Made by a program: the position numbers and the translations under genes. This document shows positions 6,707-9,011 of a stretch of DNA of 9,011 nucleotides, in pieces. This DNA is from Bryobacteraceae bacterium. Its GTDB lineage: Bacteria > Acidobacteriota > Terriglobia > Bryobacterales > Bryobacteraceae. Each line of letters starts with the position of its first letter. The first letter of the stretch is position 1. The stretch is taken from positions 1 through 9,011 of the forward strand of contig JACMLA010000265.1 of assembly GCA_014379815.1 (NCBI GenBank). The letters are read 5' to 3'. The notes under the pieces are model-generated. The model was given only the letters and a program-made list of their open reading frames with translations, was not told the DNA's origin and ran no database searches.

Positions 6707-9011
6707 TTACTTCTTTTTTTTGACGATGCGAAGCGTACGGGGCGCGCGGGTCACGGGGCGTGCGGCGAAAGCGTCATTGACCAGTTCCCCCTGCTCCAAC
6801 TCATGCCTCTTGGTAGTCCCGGCGGCGGGGCTGGCATACTCCGGACGTCCGGCGTAGCGAACCGTTCGGCGCGAACTTTCGAGTAGTGGCAGGAAGTTCT
6901 CCAGCACGAAGCGCCACGGGCCCATGTTGCGAGGCTCTTCCTGGACCCAGTACACTTCCGCTTGCGCGGTATACGTGCTGAGGACCGCGGCGATCTGCTG
7001 CGATGGGAACGGGTACATCTGCTCCAGACGTACGATTGCGACGTTCCCGATGTTTCTGGATTCGCGAGCCGCCAGCAGATCGTAGTAGACCTTGCCGGAG
7101 CAGAACAGGACCCGGGTCACATCGCCTGCCTGCACGACGGTGTCACTGATAACGGGCTGGAACGCACCATTTGTGATGTCCGCGAAGGTGGACACGGCTT
7201 TCGGATTACGAAGCAGGCTTTTGGGTGTGAACAGGATCAGCGGCTTGCCCATCGGGCCGCCATCGTGACCGCCACGCATCTGCCGCCGGAGCACGTGGAA
7301 GTACTGCGCCGGGGTGGTGCAATTGCCACCGATCATGTTGTTTTCTGCACAAAGCTGAAGAAAGCGCTCGATACGCGCGCTGGAGTGCTCCGGACCCTGG
7401 CCTTCGTAACCATGGGGCAGCAAAAGAACAAGACCGGAGGGCTGACCCCATTTGGTTTCGGCTGAGGAAAGGAACTGGTCGATGATGATCTGCGCGCCAT
7501 TGACGAAGTCGCCGAACTGGGCTTCCCACAGCACCAGAGTTTCCGGATCGCCCAGGCTGACACCGAACTCAAAGCCCATCACAGCGAACTCGCTCAGGCT
7601 GGAATCCCAGACTTCGAAGCTGGCCTGATCCGGTGACAGGTGCTGCATCGGGATGTGCTGGTTGCCGTTCTCGAAATCGTAAAGCTCAAGGTGCCGCTGG
7701 CTGAACGTTCCGCGTCCGGAGTCCTGCCCGCTAAGCCGGACGTGGGTACCTTCGGTGACGAGGCTGCCAAAGGCCAGCGCTTCTCCCATCGCCCAGTCGA
7801 TAGGCGCGCCGTGCTCCACTTCCCGACGCTTGTCGATAAAGCCCTTCAGCTTGGGCTGGAGGTGGAAGCCGGCAGGAATGTTTGCCAGTCCGGCGATGAT
7901 CGATTTCGCTTCCTGCGCCGTGATCGCGGTAGATTCCACAGGTGCGGAAACGGGAACTTCCCGCGTCTCCTGAAGCTCAAACGCCTCCGCATTCCGCTTC
8001 ATGAGGGTGTACGCCTCAGAAAGCTGTTGTGTATAGCGCTTCCGGCGCTCGTCGAGTTCTGCCTGAGTCAGCAGTTTTTCGCGCAGAAGCCGCTGCGAAT
8101 ACTGCGTGACGACGCTCTCGTGGCCCTTGATTTTGGCGTACATGAGAGGCTGCGTGTAGGTCGGGTCGTCCGTTTCGTTGTGCCCGTACTTGCGGTAACA
8201 AACCACATCGATCACCACGTCGCGACTGAACTGCTGACGGAAGTCGAACGCAAGTTGCGCGACACGCAGCACGGCTTCCGGATCGTCTCCGTTAACATGC
8301 CAGACTGGCGCGACGATGGCCTTTGCGATGTCGGTAGCATAGGCTCCTGAGCGCGATTCGTCCGGATTGGTGGTGAATCCGAGCTGATTGTTGATCACCA
8401 GGTGGATCGTGCCGCCGGTTGCATAGCCCTGCAACTGAGACAGGTTCAGCGTCTCCATCACGACGCCCTGACCGGCAAACGCCGCGTCGCCGTGGATCAG
8501 TACCGGGATCACTTTCTTGCGTTGTTTGTCACCGCTGCGATCCTGCCGGACACGTGCGATGCCCTCGACCACGGGATCGACCGCTTCCAGATGGCTCGGA
8601 TTGAAGGCGACCGACACGGTCACGTCCCGTCCGGATTCGGTAGCCCGAACGCCGCTTGCCCCAAGGTGGTACTTTACGTCGCCAGTGCCGAAGCGATTTG
8701 CGACCGAGTCCGGCGCTTCCTCAAATTCGGCGAAGACCTGGTGGACAGGTTTGCCTACAATATTGGCGAGGACGTTGAGGCGGCCACGGTGTGCCATGCC
8801 GATCACGATCTCGTTGACGTCGTTTGAGCCGGCGCGCTGCAGGATTTCGTCGAGCGCGACCATGGACGATTCGCCGCCCTCCACCGAGAATCGCTTCTTG
8901 CCAATGAAGCGGGTGTTGAGAAACTGCTCAAACTGGTCCGCTTCCAGCAAACGATCGAGTATGCGGAGGCGTGTTGAGGTCTCGATAGGCCACTGGTTGC
9001 GAGTGGTCTCC
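6707..9011 (-). CDS. sucA: 2-oxoglutarate dehydrogenase E1 component (thiamine diphosphate dependent), N-terminus outside the window
   Basis: This encodes at least the last 767 residues of E1o, which decarboxylates 2-oxoglutarate and passes the succinyl group to the lipoyl arm of E2 in the TCA cycle (cytoplasm). The frame stays open to the window edge. The TTG at 8948-8950 is an internal leucine, because upstream codons (RLRILDRLLEADQFEQFL) continue the family sequence. Counting from the first complete codon, motifs are GMAHRGRLNVLANIVGKP (about 71-88), KYHLG (113-117), the ThDP-binding HGDAAFAGQG (173-182) and NNQLGFTT (207-214), GHNETDDP (276-283), then VRLSGQDSGRGTFSQRH, LLPHGYEGQGPEHSSARIER, and near the end WVQEEPRNMGPW. 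By comparison with E. coli SucA, roughly 180-190 N-terminal residues are missing. Several motifs look closer to actinobacterial Kgd, so an E2-like N-terminal fusion cannot be excluded. The C-terminus ends in a basic tail, KKKK, encoded by an eight-base A run. Confidence 0.95.
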   Translation of the reverse strand, partial: ETTRNQWPIETSTRLRILDRLLEADQFEQFLNTRFIGKKRFSVEGGESSMVALDEILQRAGSNDVNEIVIGMAHRGRLNVLANIVGKPVHQVFAEFEEAPDSVANRFGTGDVKYHLGASGVRATESGRDVTVSVAFNPSHLEAVDPVVEGIARVRQDRSGDKQRKKVIPVLIHGDAAFAGQGVVMETLNLSQLQGYATGGTIHLVINNQLGFTTNPDESRSGAYATDIAKAIVAPVWHVNGDDPEAVLRVAQLAFDFRQQFSRDVVIDVVCYRKYGHNETDDPTYTQPLMYAKIKGHESVVTQYSQRLLREKLLTQAELDERRKRYTQQLSEAYTLMKRNAEAFELQETREVPVSAPVESTAITAQEAKSIIAGLANIPAGFHLQPKLKGFIDKRREVEHGAPIDWAMGEALAFGSLVTEGTHVRLSGQDSGRGTFSQRHLELYDFENGNQHIPMQHLSPDQASFEVWDSSLSEFAVMGFEFGVSLGDPETLVLWEAQFGDFVNGAQIIIDQFLSSAETKWGQPSGLVLLLPHGYEGQGPEHSSARIERFLQLCAENNMIGGNCTTPAQYFHVLRRQMRGGHDGGPMGKPLILFTPKSLLRNPKAVSTFADITNGAFQPVISDTVVQAGDVTRVLFCSGKVYYDLLAARESRNIGNVAIVRLEQMYPFPSQQIAAVLSTYTAQAEVYWVQEEPRNMGPWRFVLENFLPLLESSRRTVRYAGRPEYASPAAGTTKRHELEQGELVNDAFAARPVTRAPRTLRIVKKKK

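Noticed and set aside
7640..8350. A 236-codon open frame on the plus strand opposite sucA
   Set aside because: It mirrors conserved sucA codons and shows no family features or ribosome binding site of note.

Overview
The window looks like chromosomal DNA from a moderately GC-rich Gram-negative bacterium, most likely an acidobacterium of the Solibacter/Bryobacter type. This is a judgement from protein style only. The clues are a TPR protein fused to FG-GAP/VCBS and ASPIC/UnbV-like segments, a small tyrosine kinase opening with MSRVHDALRRAEQL, and an actinobacterial-looking 2-oxoglutarate dehydrogenase E1. No rRNA or other phylogenetic marker is present.

Layout. Bases 6043 down to 22 (minus strand) hold four closely spaced genes that read as one transcription unit: a periplasmic Wza/GumB-like polysaccharide export protein (5342-6043), a Wzz/GNVR chain-length determinant (3670-5331), a cytoplasmic BY-kinase with a seven-tyrosine tail (2672-3658), and a large exported TPR/VCBS/UnbV protein (22-2640). 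The gaps are 10, 11 and 31 bp. Bases 6044-6292 are a divergent intergenic region with two small tandem repeats and a weak candidate promoter. An EVE-domain gene (6293-6706, plus strand) follows. Its stop codon abuts the stop codon of a convergent 2-oxoglutarate dehydrogenase E1 gene (6707-9011, minus strand), whose N-terminal part lies outside the window. There is no gene-free stretch longer than 300 bases.

How the genes fit together. The first three minus-strand genes form the usual envelope export/length-control module for a Wzy- or synthase-dependent exopolysaccharide. The export protein sits in the periplasm or outer membrane, the Wzz-like protein spans the inner membrane, and the kinase/phosphatase cycle on the tyrosine tail tunes assembly. 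The glycosyltransferases, polymerase, flippase and tyrosine phosphatase that would complete the pathway are not here. The TPR/VCBS protein may be a surface partner or may only share the transcript. The EVE gene and sucA are probably unrelated housekeeping neighbours.

Caution at the left edge. Bases 1-30 are a perfect reverse complement of bases 115-144, and this copy supplies the stop codon of the TPR/VCBS gene. The most economical reading is an assembly or amplification fold-back, so the last two residues and the stop of that protein should not be trusted. I did not find convincing evidence of a wholly new biological system. The points most worth a second look are this inverted repeat, the layout of the TPR/VCBS gene behind the kinase, the extra membrane segment in the Wzz protein, and the intergenic repeats.
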